NCBI GenBank assembly: GCA_903828535.1
Contig: CAIKMN010000036.1
Span: 1-64,000 of the forward strand
Reading direction: 5' to 3'
Length of the DNA: 64,000 bases
From: an uncultured Curvibacter sp.
Lineage (GTDB): Bacteria > Pseudomonadota > Gammaproteobacteria > Burkholderiales > Burkholderiaceae_C
Part shown: positions 48,915 through 57,729 of the stretch, piece after piece
How the letters are laid out: every line of letters starts with the position of its first letter
How positions within the stretch are numbered: the stretch's first letter is position 1
Notes under the pieces: model-generated
The model's input: only the letters and a program-made list of their open reading frames with translations
The model's database searches: none
What the model was told of the DNA's origin: nothing
Translations under genes and position numbers: made by a program

Positions 48915-49074
48915 GGTCTCTCAAGTTCTCTTTTTGTTGGTTTTTTGGGGTGTTTTGCCTTCAATTATGACGAGAAGTGGAGAGGGAACTGGCGAGGGAA
49001 GAAGGGCAATAAGCAGGTTGGGACGTGGCCCGCTAAGAAACCATGGCTTCTCCGGCCTGTCCGATAATGAGGGG
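48915..49074. promoter_or_regulatory. divergent region between MBL hydrolase and dapF
   Basis: 160 bases. The left part is T-rich (a poly-T/G stretch at 48925-48965); the right part carries a GATAAT at about 49063-49068 and GAGGGG just before the dapF ATG, its ribosome site. I could not fix a -35 element by eye. Confidence 0.35.
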
Positions 49075-49947
49075 ATGCAAGTTCGCTTTACCAAAATGCA
49101 CGGCGCGGGCAACGACTTTGTGGTGTTGGACGAAACCCAGCACCGATTGAATCTAAGCCCGGCGCAATACCGATTTCTGGCCGATCGCCACTTTGGTGTG
49201 GGTGCCGATCAAATTCTGACCGTTCGCCCCAGCCCCGCTGAGGGCGTCGATTTCGAGTACATCATTCACAACGCCGACGGTGGCGAAGTGGCGCAATGCG
49301 GCAACGGGGCGCGGTGCTTTGCACGCTATGTGCATGACCAAGGCTTGACGCACAAAAAAGCGCTGCGGGTCCGCACCCGTTCCGGTGACATCATGCCCGT
49401 GTTGACAGAAGATGGTCGGGTGATTGTTGACATGGGACAGCCGCGCTTTGCTTTGCCTGAAATTCCCTTTGATGGCGAACACCTCGAAGCCCAAATATTC
49501 GGCGCTTGGGCGCGCTGGCGGGTGCGGCCAGAAGGTGCTCCGGCTGCCGTGTCTTTTGCGGGCTTGGTGTCCATGGGCAACCCCCACGCGGTGCTGTGTG
49601 TGGCCAGTGCCGAAAAGGCCGATGTGTTGGGCATTGGCGCTGACATTCAAGCCAACCCGCGATTCGTGCAAGGGGTGAATGTGGGCTTCATGCAAGTCAT
49701 CTCGCGCACTGAAATCGAGCTGCGTGTATTCGAGCGCGGCGCGGGCGAAACCTTGGCTTGCGGAACGGGCGCTTGTGCGGCCGTGGTCGCCGGCATTCGA
49801 TGGGGTTTATTGGACGCTGTAGTGACCGTTCACACCCGCGGCGGTGATTTGGAAATCGCCTGGCCGGGCGGCGACAGCGCGGTGCGGATGACCGGCCCAG
49901 CCACCCCCGTCTTTGAAGGGCAGATTGAGCTGCCTGAATTAAATTGA
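49075..49947 (+). CDS. dapF: diaminopimelate epimerase
   Basis: 290 residues from ATG 49075, with GAGGGG directly upstream. An in-frame extension to 48883 is rejected as non-homologous and would include an implausible hydrophobic run. Motifs: [20 protein letters not shown], catalytic Cys1 in [20 protein letters not shown] and Cys2 in [20 protein letters not shown]. It converts LL- to meso-diaminopimelate for lysine and peptidoglycan, the amino acid later added by MurE. It heads dapF-DUF484-xerC. Confidence 0.97.
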   Translation: MQVRFTKMHGAGNDFVVLDETQHRLNLSPAQYRFLADRHFGVGADQILTVRPSPAEGVDFEYIIHNADGGEVAQCGNGARCFARYVHDQGLTHKKALRVRTRSGDIMPVLTEDGRVIVDMGQPRFALPEIPFDGEHLEAQIFGAWARWRVRPEGAPAAVSFAGLVSMGNPHAVLCVASAEKADVLGIGADIQANPRFVQGVNVGFMQVISRTEIELRVFERGAGETLACGTGACAAVVAGIRWGLLDAVVTVHTRGGDLEIAWPGGDSAVRMTGPATPVFEGQIELPELN

Positions 49948-49987
49948 CGCAACTTAAAAACGAAGAAATTTAAAAGGCACTGAGACC

Positions 49988-50665
49988 ATGAGTTCCCCCA
50001 TGAATCCAATTACCGAAGACGACATCGCCAACTACCTCATCAACACGCCTGATTTTTTTGAGCGCCATGCCGAGGTGTTGTCCAGCGTTCAGGTACGCAG
50101 CCCGCATGGTCAACGCGCGGTGAGTTTGCAAGAACGGCAGGCTGAAATGTTGCGCGAAAAAATCAAAAACCTCGAAGGCCGCATCATGGACATGATTCGC
50201 CATTCGGGGGAGAACGCCCTCATTGCTGACAAGTTGCAACGTTGGGCCACGGGCCTGCTGCGGGCACAAACCTTAACCGATTTGCCCCAGCGCATTGCCG
50301 ACGACGTGCGCGATCAATTCATGGTGCCGCAAGTGGCGATCAAGGTTTGGGGCGTTTCTGCCGATCACCTGAAGGCCGACTTTGCCACCGGCGTTTCGGA
50401 GGAGGTCAAAGCGTTTGCTGATACCTTGCAACAGCCTTTTTGCGGCGCCCAGCCAGGAACCGATGCGGTGAACTGGCTGCCGCAACCCGCCGCCGCGGTT
50501 TCCCTGGCGCTTTTGCCCTTGCGCTCGAATCAAAAGGTGTTTGGCTTGCTGGTCTTGGCGTCGCCCGATTCTCAGCGTTTTCACAGTGGTATTGGGACCG
50601 ACTTTCTGGAGCGCTTGGCCGACTTGGCAAGCGCTGCATTGTCGCGATTACAAGCACAAGCATAA
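49988..50665 (+). CDS. DUF484 family protein (GAF-like)
   Basis: 225 residues. Start MSSPMNPITEDDIANYLINT, PDFFERHAEVLSSVQVRSPH, then a coiled-coil stretch SLQERQAEMLREKIKNLEGR and a GAF-like second half (VSLALLPLRSNQKVFGLLVL; DFLERLADLASAALSRL). DUF484 proteins lie between dapF and xerC in many proteobacteria, as here, but their role is not known. It is 40 bases after dapF and 56 before the likely xerC start. Confidence 0.9.
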   Translation: MSSPMNPITEDDIANYLINTPDFFERHAEVLSSVQVRSPHGQRAVSLQERQAEMLREKIKNLEGRIMDMIRHSGENALIADKLQRWATGLLRAQTLTDLPQRIADDVRDQFMVPQVAIKVWGVSADHLKADFATGVSEEVKAFADTLQQPFCGAQPGTDAVNWLPQPAAAVSLALLPLRSNQKVFGLLVLASPDSQRFHSGIGTDFLERLADLASAALSRLQAQA

Positions 50666-50721
50666 GCACACACCGATTAACTGAAGTTCCCCCATTCAGT
50701 CCACGAGTCCACGCATTGGCC

Positions 50722-51843
50722 ATGAACCCGCTGGTACAACGTTATCTGGACCATGCGCGTTTTGAAAAGCGCTTGGCAGAGCGAACGCTGACCTTGTACC
50801 AACAAAGCTTGGCGCAGCTGACCGAGTTGGCTGCGGGAGCGATACAAGTCAAAGGCGCGGGCCAAAGCCCAGCGCCAGTGCAAGAAAATGGCTCCAACAC
50901 GACAAGTTCGAGCGCCCATTTGAATTGGTCGCAAATCCAGCCGGCGCACATCCGTCGTTGGGCTGCCCAGTGGCATTCGCCTTCCGTCGAAGTGAAGCGC
51001 CACAAAATCCAAAACGGCCACAGCAGCCGCAGTGTGGCATTAATGCTCTCCGCTTGGCGCGGTTTTTTTGATTGGCTTTGCCGCGAACGTCTCATTGCCT
51101 GCAACCCGGTGCAAGCGGTGAGGGCGCCTAAATCGGCCAAGCTGTTGCCCAAGGCCTTGGGGGTGGACGACGCGGTCCAGTTGGCTGAATTTAAAAATCA
51201 GAACGTGGTCTCGGTCGCAGCGAACCCTTTGAGTTCAGCCGCAGGCACATCGCCTTGGCTGGAGGCCCGCGACGTGGCCATCGTCGAGTTGCTTTACGGC
51301 TGCGGTATTCGGGTCGGCGAATTGGTGGGCCTCGACTGCGCTTTCAGCGCGGCGGCCAAAGACCAGGGACGTGGTTGGGTCGATTTGGCAAATGCTGAAA
51401 TCCATGTGTTTGGCAAAGGCCGCAAACGCCGTCAATTGCCCCTGGGTCGTCAGGCGGCTCTGGCTTTGCAGGCGTGGTTGAAGGTGCGGCGTGATCTCAT
51501 CCCGCCAGTGCCCGAAGGCGTTGAAGATCTGAATGGCGCTGAAATCAAGGTGCAGAATGCCCTGTTTATCGGTCAGCGCGGCACCCGCCTAACGCCGCAA
51601 GCGGTGTGGCAGCGACTGCGCCAACGCAGCTTGCAGGCGGGCTTGGCGGCCCCGGTCCACCCGCACATGTTGCGCCATTCATTTGCCAGCCATGTTTTGC
51701 AGTCCAGCGGCGATTTGCGCGCCGTGCAAGAGTTGATGGGACACGCCAGCATCAGCAGCACACAGGTTTACACGGGCTTGGACTTTCAGCATCTGGCCAA
51801 GGTCTACGATGCGGCCCATCCACGGGCCCATAAAAAACCCTAA
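50722..51843 (+). CDS. xerC: tyrosine recombinase XerC
   Basis: 373 residues from ATG 50722 (MNPLVQRYLDHARFEKRLAE), longer than the usual 300. SAM-like N-terminal core-binding domain, then the catalytic residues: Arg in YGCGIRVGELVGLD, Lys in VFGKGRKRRQLPLG, HxxR in HPHMLRHSFASHVL, His in LMGHASISSTQ and nucleophile Tyr in VYTGLDF. Extra length comes from inserts in the N-domain (about residues 44-64, Ser/Gly/Asn-rich) and near 160 and 260. With XerD it resolves chromosome dimers at dif. No dif site was noticed in this window. Confidence 0.94.
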   Translation: MNPLVQRYLDHARFEKRLAERTLTLYQQSLAQLTELAAGAIQVKGAGQSPAPVQENGSNTTSSSAHLNWSQIQPAHIRRWAAQWHSPSVEVKRHKIQNGHSSRSVALMLSAWRGFFDWLCRERLIACNPVQAVRAPKSAKLLPKALGVDDAVQLAEFKNQNVVSVAANPLSSAAGTSPWLEARDVAIVELLYGCGIRVGELVGLDCAFSAAAKDQGRGWVDLANAEIHVFGKGRKRRQLPLGRQAALALQAWLKVRRDLIPPVPEGVEDLNGAEIKVQNALFIGQRGTRLTPQAVWQRLRQRSLQAGLAAPVHPHMLRHSFASHVLQSSGDLRAVQELMGHASISSTQVYTGLDFQHLAKVYDAAHPRAHKKP

Positions 51844-51871
51844 CGACCCTAACGTTCTCCATTTTGTTGCC

Positions 51872-53074
51872 ATGAAAATCATTCGACTGCGCGCCGGCAA
51901 AGAGCGCTCCTTGTTGCGTCGCCACCCTTGGGTCTTTGACTCTGCCATTGCCAAAGGCAGTGCCGACGCCGGAGAAACGGTGCGCATTGAATCGTCAGAA
52001 GGCCAGTTTTTGGCCTGGGCAGCGTTCTCTCCGAACTCCAAAATTCGAGCCCGAGTTTGGAGTTTTGACGAGAGTCAGCGCATCGACGCGGCCTTTTTTC
52101 AAGCTCGGTTAAGCGAAGCGGTTTCAGCACGCGATTGGTTTTACATCGACAGCGATGCCTGCCGTTTGGTACATGCCGAGTCGGACGGCCTGCCAGGCTT
52201 GATTGTTGACCGTTACGGCGACACCTTGGTTGCGCAGTTTGGTTCAGCGGGTGTCGAGCGGTGGAAGCCGGTTTTGATCGATGCCCTGTTAGCGGCCACG
52301 GGCCTGACAAAACTCTACGAGCGCTCTGACACCAGTTCGCGCAAGCTCGAAGGCTTGTCGCCGAGCACCGGCTGGTTGAAGGGAGAGGCTTCGGCTACCA
52401 CGCAAAGGGTGTTGCGCGAACACCAATGGCGCTTGGCGCTGGATGTGGCGACGGGTCATAAAACTGGTTTTTATTTGGACCAACGTGACAGCCGACAGCG
52501 TTTTGCAGAGTGGGCAACGCAGCGTCAATTCGCGCGCGTCTTGAATTGCTATGCCTACACCGGGGGCTTCACGGTGGCGGCTTTGGCGGGCGGCGCACAG
52601 CATGTGACCTCGATCGACTCCTCGGCATTGGCTTTGGAATTGGCGAAGTCCAATGTGGCGCTCAATGATTTGGCATTCGATGCACAAGGCCAGTCAAGGG
52701 CTGATTTTTTGGACGCCGATGTGAACGCCACTTTGCGGCGCTTTTTGGCCGAAGGACGCCAATTTGACGCCATTGTGTTAGACCCTCCAAAGCTGGCCCC
52801 CAGCGCGGCCCATGCCGAGCGGGCGGCCCGAGCCTACAAGGACATCAACCGTTTGGCCCTTCAACTTCTGCCGCCGGGTGGGGTGTTGTTCACATTCTCT
52901 TGTTCGGGCGGCATTTCGGCCGATTTATTCCACAAAATTGTCGCTTCGGCGGGCATCGATGCGGGCGTGGACGGCTTCATCGCCGTACGTTTGGGGGGCG
53001 CGCCGGATCACCCGATGACGATCAATTTCCCCGAAGGCGAATACCTCAAGGGCTTGGTGGTGGTGAGGCGCTAA
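51872..53074 (+). CDS. rlmI: 23S rRNA (cytosine) methyltransferase, RlmI-like
   Basis: 400 residues from ATG 51872. N-terminal PUA domain: KIIRLRAGKERSLLRRHPWV, FDSAIAKGSADAGETVRI. EEHI-like middle: LPGLIVDRYGDTLVAQF. Methyltransferase: KTGFYLDQRDSRQRFAEWAT, VLNCYAYTGGFTVAALAGGA, FDAIVLDPPKLAPSAAHAER and the catalytic-Cys region VLFTFSCSGGISADLF. Members methylate C1962 of 23S rRNA at C5. It lies 28 bases after xerC. RlmI is the best match; a close paralogue with another rRNA site is possible. Confidence 0.9.
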   Translation: MKIIRLRAGKERSLLRRHPWVFDSAIAKGSADAGETVRIESSEGQFLAWAAFSPNSKIRARVWSFDESQRIDAAFFQARLSEAVSARDWFYIDSDACRLVHAESDGLPGLIVDRYGDTLVAQFGSAGVERWKPVLIDALLAATGLTKLYERSDTSSRKLEGLSPSTGWLKGEASATTQRVLREHQWRLALDVATGHKTGFYLDQRDSRQRFAEWATQRQFARVLNCYAYTGGFTVAALAGGAQHVTSIDSSALALELAKSNVALNDLAFDAQGQSRADFLDADVNATLRRFLAEGRQFDAIVLDPPKLAPSAAHAERAARAYKDINRLALQLLPPGGVLFTFSCSGGISADLFHKIVASAGIDAGVDGFIAVRLGGAPDHPMTINFPEGEYLKGLVVVRR

Positions 53075-53163
53075 ATCGACCCCTTGCTATCACGGTTCCT
53101 CAAAACAGCGGGCTCTCTAAAATAGCCGCCAATCCTCATTAACGACAAAGAACCCATCACACC

Positions 53164-54243
53164 ATGGCCTTGATTCACGTCACCATCCTTACCGGCTTTT
53201 TGGGCTCGGGTAAAACCACCTTATTGAAGCGGCTCTTGACAGAAGCCCATGGTCAAAAAATCGCGGTCATTGAAAACGAATTCGGTGAAGAAAACATCGA
53301 CAACGACATTTTGGTCAGCAACACCAACGAGCAAATCATTCAGATGAGCAACGGTTGCGTGTGTTGCACCATCCGCGAAGACTTGCGTGAAACTTTGCAG
53401 TTGATTGCGGCCAAGCGCCGCAAGGGACTTCTGGAATTTGAGCGCGTGGTGATTGAAACCACGGGCTTGGCCGACCCTGGCCCCGTGGCGCAAACCTTTT
53501 TCATGGACGATGAAATTGCCGAAACCTATCTGCTCGACGCCATCGTCACCTTGGTCGACGCCAAGCACGCCAACCAGCAACTCGATGACCGCCAAGAAGC
53601 CCGTCGACAAGTGGGTTTTGCCGATCAAATCTTCATCAGCAAAGCCGATCTGGTGAGTCCCGAAGCCGTTCATGCCTTGCAGCACCGCCTGTCACACATG
53701 AACCCCCGGGCACCTCAAAAGATCACGCATTTTGGTGAAGTGCCACTGAATGAAGTCTTTGATTTGCGCGGTTTCAATTTGAACGCCAAACTCGATGTAG
53801 ACCCTGATTTTTTGAATGAGGGGGCGTCCGGGCACGATCACCATGACCATGACCATGACCATGACCATGGTGAACACTGCGACCATCCCGCCCACGCCCA
53901 TGATCATGGCCACCACCATCATCATGATGACGATGTCAAAAGCTTTGTCTTTCGGTCTGACCTGGCCTTCGATCCGGCCAAGCTGGAAGATTTCTTGGGG
54001 GCCATTGTCAACGTGTATGGCCCCCGCATGTTGCGTTACAAAGGCGTTTTGAACTTGCGCGGCACCGATCGAAAAGTGATTTTCCAAGGCGTGCACCAGT
54101 TGATGGGCAGCGACCTCGGGCCCGAGTGGGGCGCAGAAGAGGTGCGTCAAAGCAAAATGGTTTTCATTGGTATTGACTTGCCAAAAGACATCTTGATGCA
54201 AGGTTTGGAACAAAGTTTGGTGAAATTGACCCCTGCAAGCTGA
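53164..54243 (+). CDS. COG0523/CobW-family GTPase (zinc metallochaperone type)
   Basis: 359 residues. Walker A TGFLGSGKTTLLKRLL (about residues 10-25), the metal motif GCVCCTIR (CxCC, about 64-71), VVIETTGLADPGPVAQTFFM, and ISKADLVSPEAV (NKxD-like). A His/Asp-rich loop (about residues 224-260) separates this from the C-terminal CobW domain (LDFLGAIVNVYGPRMLRYKG-like). G3E GTPases with CxCC deliver Zn2+ to client enzymes. The next gene is a DksA with a zinc-free motif; the same pairing (COG0523 with dksA2) is known in Pseudomonas under zinc control. No Zur-box could be recognised by eye. Confidence 0.9.
   Translation: MALIHVTILTGFLGSGKTTLLKRLLTEAHGQKIAVIENEFGEENIDNDILVSNTNEQIIQMSNGCVCCTIREDLRETLQLIAAKRRKGLLEFERVVIETTGLADPGPVAQTFFMDDEIAETYLLDAIVTLVDAKHANQQLDDRQEARRQVGFADQIFISKADLVSPEAVHALQHRLSHMNPRAPQKITHFGEVPLNEVFDLRGFNLNAKLDVDPDFLNEGASGHDHHDHDHDHDHGEHCDHPAHAHDHGHHHHHDDDVKSFVFRSDLAFDPAKLEDFLGAIVNVYGPRMLRYKGVLNLRGTDRKVIFQGVHQLMGSDLGPEWGAEEVRQSKMVFIGIDLPKDILMQGLEQSLVKLTPAS
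53842..53869 (+). repeat. (CATGAC)n hexamer repeat in COG0523 GTPase gene
   Basis: Four perfect CATGAC units plus a partial one, encoding the His-Asp run inside the metal-binding loop. In-frame, so slippage would lengthen or shorten the loop without a frameshift. Confidence 0.88.
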
Positions 54244-54254
54244 CAGCCTATACA
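54226..54254 (+). promoter_or_regulatory. sigma-70 promoter of dksA
   Basis: TTGACC (54226-54231), 17-base spacer, TATACA (54249-54254): close to consensus. The -35 lies within the end of the GTPase gene, giving a dksA leader of about 100 bases. It lets dksA be made independently of the GTPase. Confidence 0.75.
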
Positions 54255-54360
54255 ATCGCGCCGCGATAAATCACCCTGTGGCGCTTTTAGGCCCGCCCGC
54301 CTGAAATGCCTTTAAGGGGTCATCGCGTTATTCGGCTGCTGTCCCTCTAGGAGACTTTGC

Positions 54361-55542
54361 GTGAAAAAATCTGCTGCGAAAGCCAAAGCATCGCCCAAAA
54401 CGGGGGCCAAGGCCCCCTCGAAATCTGTGGCCAAACCAGTCGCCAAGCCAGCGCCTAAGAAGCCAGTCGTTAAAGCGAGCGTTGCCCAGGTCAAGGACAG
54501 CAAAAGGGCAAAGAGTGCCCCCGCCCCTAAAGTGACTGCGCCGGTGAAAGCCAAAGTAGCGGCCAAGACACCGAACGCAGCACCCCCCAAACTGGCGGTG
54601 AAAGCAGCCCCTAAATCCATGAGTCCGGCCAAAGCCGTTGAGAAAAAAACCACTCAGCCTCCCAAGACGGCCGCCAAAACCGTTAAGGCCACCCCCAGCA
54701 CCAAGAAAGCGCCTGTTCAGCTAAAAACGCCTGCGGCCAAACCCCCTGTTTCCTCGAAAGTTGTTCCCGTGACCGCCAGTAAAACTGTGAATTCGAAATC
54801 ATCTGCTGCCCCCTCGACTGCCTCTAAAGCTGCTACTTCCGCTTCCGCGCCTTCCCCCTCCCCCTCCCCCTCCCCCTCCGCCGCAGAGCAGGCCGCGATT
54901 CAGGCCATTCAAGCCGCTACAGCCGCGGGCGTCCCTGCTCGCAGCACGCGCCCCTCATCCCGCTTGACACAATTGACGGTGCCCTCAATGGACAACGCGG
55001 GCATGGTGGCCTCAACGGCGGCCAAGGCCAGTTTTTCAGCGCCCCCCACCTTGAGCGCCGTGCCCTCTTACACGCCTATCGCCATCAAAAAAGACCCAAA
55101 ATTGGCGAACAATTGGAAAACCAAGCCCTTTGAGAGCCTGACGGATGCCGAAGTCATCGCCATGTCCGACGACGATTACATGAACGAGGTTCAAGTCGCT
55201 TATTTCCGCTTGAAGCTGGTCCAGTTGCGACAAAGCATGTTGAACAACGCAGGACAAACGACGGAAAACCTGCGGGAAGACACCGTGGTCGTGCCCGACC
55301 CCGCCGATCGAGCCACCATCGAGGAAGAGCATGCTTTGGAATTGCGCACCCGCGACCGCGAGCGCAAGTTGCTGAAGAAGATTGAGCAGTCAATTAGCCG
55401 CATTGACGCCGGCGATTATGGTTATTGTGACGAAACCGGCGAGCCCATCGGTGTGGGTCGTTTGTTGGCGCGCCCCACCGCCACTTTGTCGCTTGAAGCC
55501 CAACAACGCCGGGAGTTAAAGCAAAAAATGTTCGGCGATTAA
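54361..55542 (+). CDS. dksA: DksA-family RNA polymerase-binding factor with long Lys/Ala/Pro-rich N-terminal tail
   Basis: 393 residues from GTG 54361 (AGGAG at 54350-54354). Residues 1 to about 250 are histone-H1-like low complexity (Lys, Ala, Pro, Ser, Thr) with a Ser-Pro run. The DksA core starts near 255: LTDAEVIAMSDDDYMNEVQV, the coiled-coil with acidic tip VVVPDPADRATIEEEHALEL, and the globular end GDYGYCDETGEPIGVGRLLA. Of four zinc-finger Cys only the first remains (C, T, S, A positions), so no structural zinc is expected; this is the common betaproteobacterial form. It acts with ppGpp in the RNA polymerase secondary channel. The tail is unusual and probably binds nucleic acid (inference). 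Confidence 0.92.
   Translation: MKKSAAKAKASPKTGAKAPSKSVAKPVAKPAPKKPVVKASVAQVKDSKRAKSAPAPKVTAPVKAKVAAKTPNAAPPKLAVKAAPKSMSPAKAVEKKTTQPPKTAAKTVKATPSTKKAPVQLKTPAAKPPVSSKVVPVTASKTVNSKSSAAPSTASKAATSASAPSPSPSPSPSAAEQAAIQAIQAATAAGVPARSTRPSSRLTQLTVPSMDNAGMVASTAAKASFSAPPTLSAVPSYTPIAIKKDPKLANNWKTKPFESLTDAEVIAMSDDDYMNEVQVAYFRLKLVQLRQSMLNNAGQTTENLREDTVVVPDPADRATIEEEHALELRTRDRERKLLKKIEQSISRIDAGDYGYCDETGEPIGVGRLLARPTATLSLEAQQRRELKQKMFGD
54853..54880 (+). repeat. (TCCCCC)n hexamer repeat in dksA tail
   Basis: Four perfect TCCCCC units at 54853-54876 plus a partial one, encoding Ser-Pro repeats. In-frame; a likely site of length variation between strains. Confidence 0.88.
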
Positions 55543-55584
55543 GCCTTGCCCAGTAAGAGGGCCTGAACAACCCCCTTTTAGCGC

Positions 55585-55618
55585 CAAAAAAACCGAGTCA
55601 GCAGACTCGGTTTTTTTT
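55585..55618 (+). terminator. Rho-independent terminator of dksA
   Basis: A tract (55585-55592), stem CCGAGTC (55593-55599), loop AGCA, stem GACTCGG (55604-55610), then eight T. The flanking A/T extend the stem, so it may work in both directions. Confidence 0.95.
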
Positions 55619-55888
55619 AACCTTGGCAATGTCTGAAGCATCACTTTCATTGCCCATCCTAAGTGCTTTATTTGTTTGGTTTTTTTCTGTTTTCTGGCCC
55701 GAAATTTACGGTCTAAGTCGTTGATTTCATTGTTAAATTTTGTCTCTGACGCGTTTGCAAACCCATGATTTCCTGATACAGTGCAAAAAAGTGCAATTAA
55801 GTGGTGAAAAGTGCCTTCTGGGCCCTCGCTGCTGGGCATTTTTGAGGCGATTCAAACGGCATTTTTCAGAAGACAGGGTGGGTGTTCG
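55619..55888 (+). promoter_or_regulatory. mraZ upstream region with 10-bp-spaced MraZ-box-like repeats
   Basis: The gap from the dksA terminator to the mraZ start is AT-rich in its first 130 bases. Four GTG-headed units lie exactly ten bases apart at 55781, 55791, 55801 and 55811 (GTGCAAAAAA, GTGCAATTAA, GTGGTGAAAA, GTGCC). MraZ is known to bind three or four short G-rich direct repeats with ten-base period in front of its own operon. These are a strong candidate for its autoregulatory site in this organism. No separate gene is visible here. Confidence 0.6.
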
Positions 55889-56317
55889 GTGTTTCAAGGG
55901 GCGTCAGCGATCAGTTTGGATGCAAAGGGGCGGTTGTCTGTGCCGACCCGGCACCGTGACGTCTTGTCTGCCACCGCTGCGGGTCAGCTGACCCTGACCA
56001 AACACCCGCATGGCTGCTTGATGGTTTTTCCCCGGCCTGAGTGGGAAAAGTTCCGTGAGCGCATTGCCGCCTTGCCCATGTCGGCGCAGTGGTGGAAGCG
56101 CATCTTTTTGGGCAACGCCATGGACGTCGAGATGGACGCCACCGGCCGGGTCTTGGTGTCGCCCGAGTTGCGCGCCGCCGCCGGCATTGCCAAAGACACC
56201 ATTTTGCTGGGCATGGGCAACCACTTCGAATTGTGGGACAAAGCGCTCTACGATGCCCAAGAAGCAAAGGCCATGCAGGGCGAGATGCCCGATGTGTTCA
56301 AAGACTTTTCTTTCTGA
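55889..56317 (+). CDS. mraZ: transcriptional regulator MraZ
   Basis: 142 residues from GTG 55889 ([20 protein letters not shown], the canonical start), with AGGGTGGG upstream. A longer frame from GTG 55811 is rejected since it would include the binding repeats. Two AbrB-like swapped-hairpin units: [14 protein letters not shown] and [18 protein letters not shown], each with the family's DxxGR motif. It forms a ring and represses the dcw cluster by binding direct repeats before its gene. It is first gene of the division and cell-wall cluster that fills the rest of the window. Confidence 0.94.
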   Translation: MFQGASAISLDAKGRLSVPTRHRDVLSATAAGQLTLTKHPHGCLMVFPRPEWEKFRERIAALPMSAQWWKRIFLGNAMDVEMDATGRVLVSPELRAAAGIAKDTILLGMGNHFELWDKALYDAQEAKAMQGEMPDVFKDFSF

Positions 56318-56323
56318 GTCCGC

Positions 56324-57277
56324 ATGACATCGGCCCCTCAACACGTCACGGTTTTGCTGCACGAAGCAGTGGACGCTTTGTTGGGTCGGCCAACCGCTGA
56401 GCTCGGCCTTGATGCAGAGGGAAAAGAGGGGCGACTCTTTGTCGATGCCACCTTCGGAAGGGGTGGGCATACCCGCCTGCTCTTGTCCCGATTGGGGCCG
56501 CTAGACAGGGTCTTGGCCTTCGACAAAGACCCCGACGCCATTGCAGAAGCAGCGCGCATCTCCGATGCGCGTTTTTCCATTCGTCACCAAGGTTTCCGCC
56601 ATGTGGGTGAACTGTCGCCAGGGACGGTGAACGGCTTGTTGATGGATTTGGGCGTGAGTTCGCCCCAGATCGATGTGTCGGAGCGGGGATTCAGCTTCCG
56701 TCGAGAGGGTCCTTTGGACATGCGCATGGACCCGACCCGAGGCGACTCAGTGGCTGATTGGCTGGCAACGGCCGATGTTGATCAAATTTCGGAGGTGATA
56801 CGTGACTACGGCGAAGAACGGTTTGCTTTTCCGATTGCAAAAGCGATTGTCGCTCGCCGGCAAGCGAGCGGCCCCCTCAGCACCACATTGGAGCTGGCCC
56901 AACTCGTGGCGGGCGCCGTCAAAACCCGTGAGGCGGGCCAAGACCCTGCGACCCGTACCTTTCAGGCTTTTCGGATTTTCATCAACGCTGAACTTGAAGA
57001 GCTCGAGCAAGCACTTGACGCTTCGCTGAAGTTGCTGGTGCCCGGCGGCCGTTTGGTGGTGATCAGCTTCCATTCTTTGGAAGACCGCATCGTCAAGCAA
57101 TTCATGGCCAAGCATTCCAAAGAGGTTTACGACCGTCGCACGCCCTTCGCCGTCCCGCCCGCCATGAAGTTGCGCACACTGGACCGCATCAAGCCGAGTG
57201 CAGCGGAGGTGGCCGCCAATCCGCGTTCTCGCAGCGCCATCATGCGGGTGGCTGAGCGCACCGAGGTGCCAGCATGA
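56324..57277 (+). CDS. rsmH: 16S rRNA (C1402-N4) methyltransferase RsmH
   Basis: 317 residues. [23 protein letters not shown] site [40 protein letters not shown], the characteristic [19 protein letters not shown] and [20 protein letters not shown]. It N4-methylates C1402 in the decoding site of 16S rRNA. It lies six bases after mraZ and overlaps ftsL (ATGA at 57274-57277), the standard dcw order. Confidence 0.97.
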   Translation: MTSAPQHVTVLLHEAVDALLGRPTAELGLDAEGKEGRLFVDATFGRGGHTRLLLSRLGPLDRVLAFDKDPDAIAEAARISDARFSIRHQGFRHVGELSPGTVNGLLMDLGVSSPQIDVSERGFSFRREGPLDMRMDPTRGDSVADWLATADVDQISEVIRDYGEERFAFPIAKAIVARRQASGPLSTTLELAQLVAGAVKTREAGQDPATRTFQAFRIFINAELEELEQALDASLKLLVPGGRLVVISFHSLEDRIVKQFMAKHSKEVYDRRTPFAVPPAMKLRTLDRIKPSAAEVAANPRSRSAIMRVAERTEVPA

Positions 57278-57729
57278 CCCGTCTCAACTTGTTCTTGGTC
57301 ATGGCGGTTATTTTGAGTGCGCTGTATTTGGTGCGCACGCAATACGATTCGCGGCGTTTGTTCACTGAGTTGGAGCACGATAAATCTGAAGCGCATAAAT
57401 TAGAAATTGAAAATGAGCGTTTGCGTCTGGAAATTCGTTCCCAGGCAACGCCCTTGCGGGTCGAGTCTTTGGCCAAGTCGCAACTCAAAATGCGCACCAC
57501 CACCCCGGCCATTACCCAGTATGTGAAGGGGCCTGCAGGTGCTTTGGATTCCTTTAAAAACAGTGATCAGTCCCTGACAAAGTCAACCAAGTCAAGCAAG
57601 TCAACCCCGTCGGCCAAGTTAAACCCTTCTGCAGACATCGCGAAGCCCCAAGCCGACGAGGCTTTGGAAATCAAGGCCACAGAAAAGACCACGGACAAAA
57701 ACCCAAGCGCAGCAGGGGGTTCCCTTTGA
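57274..57729 (+). CDS. ftsL: cell division protein FtsL, with extended C-terminus
   Basis: 151 residues; FtsL is usually about 90-120. A short cytoplasmic start, one membrane helix ([20 protein letters not shown]), then the coiled-coil leucine-zipper segment [33 protein letters not shown] with [12 protein letters not shown]. The last 60 residues are Ser/Lys/Thr-rich low complexity ([20 protein letters not shown]), absent from typical FtsL. It forms the FtsQLB complex that activates FtsWI at the septum. It overlaps rsmH by four bases and ftsI by four (TTGA). Confidence 0.92.
   Translation: MTRLNLFLVMAVILSALYLVRTQYDSRRLFTELEHDKSEAHKLEIENERLRLEIRSQATPLRVESLAKSQLKMRTTTPAITQYVKGPAGALDSFKNSDQSLTKSTKSSKSTPSAKLNPSADIAKPQADEALEIKATEKTTDKNPSAAGGSL

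Noticed and set aside
48883-49074. N-terminal extension of DapF by 64 residues
   Set aside because: [15 protein letters not shown] is the canonical start and has its own ribosome site; the upstream part is intergenic.
55811-55888. MraZ start at GTG 55811
   Set aside because: Would add 26 unrelated residues and place the coding start inside the 10-bp repeats; VFQGAS at 55889 is the family start.
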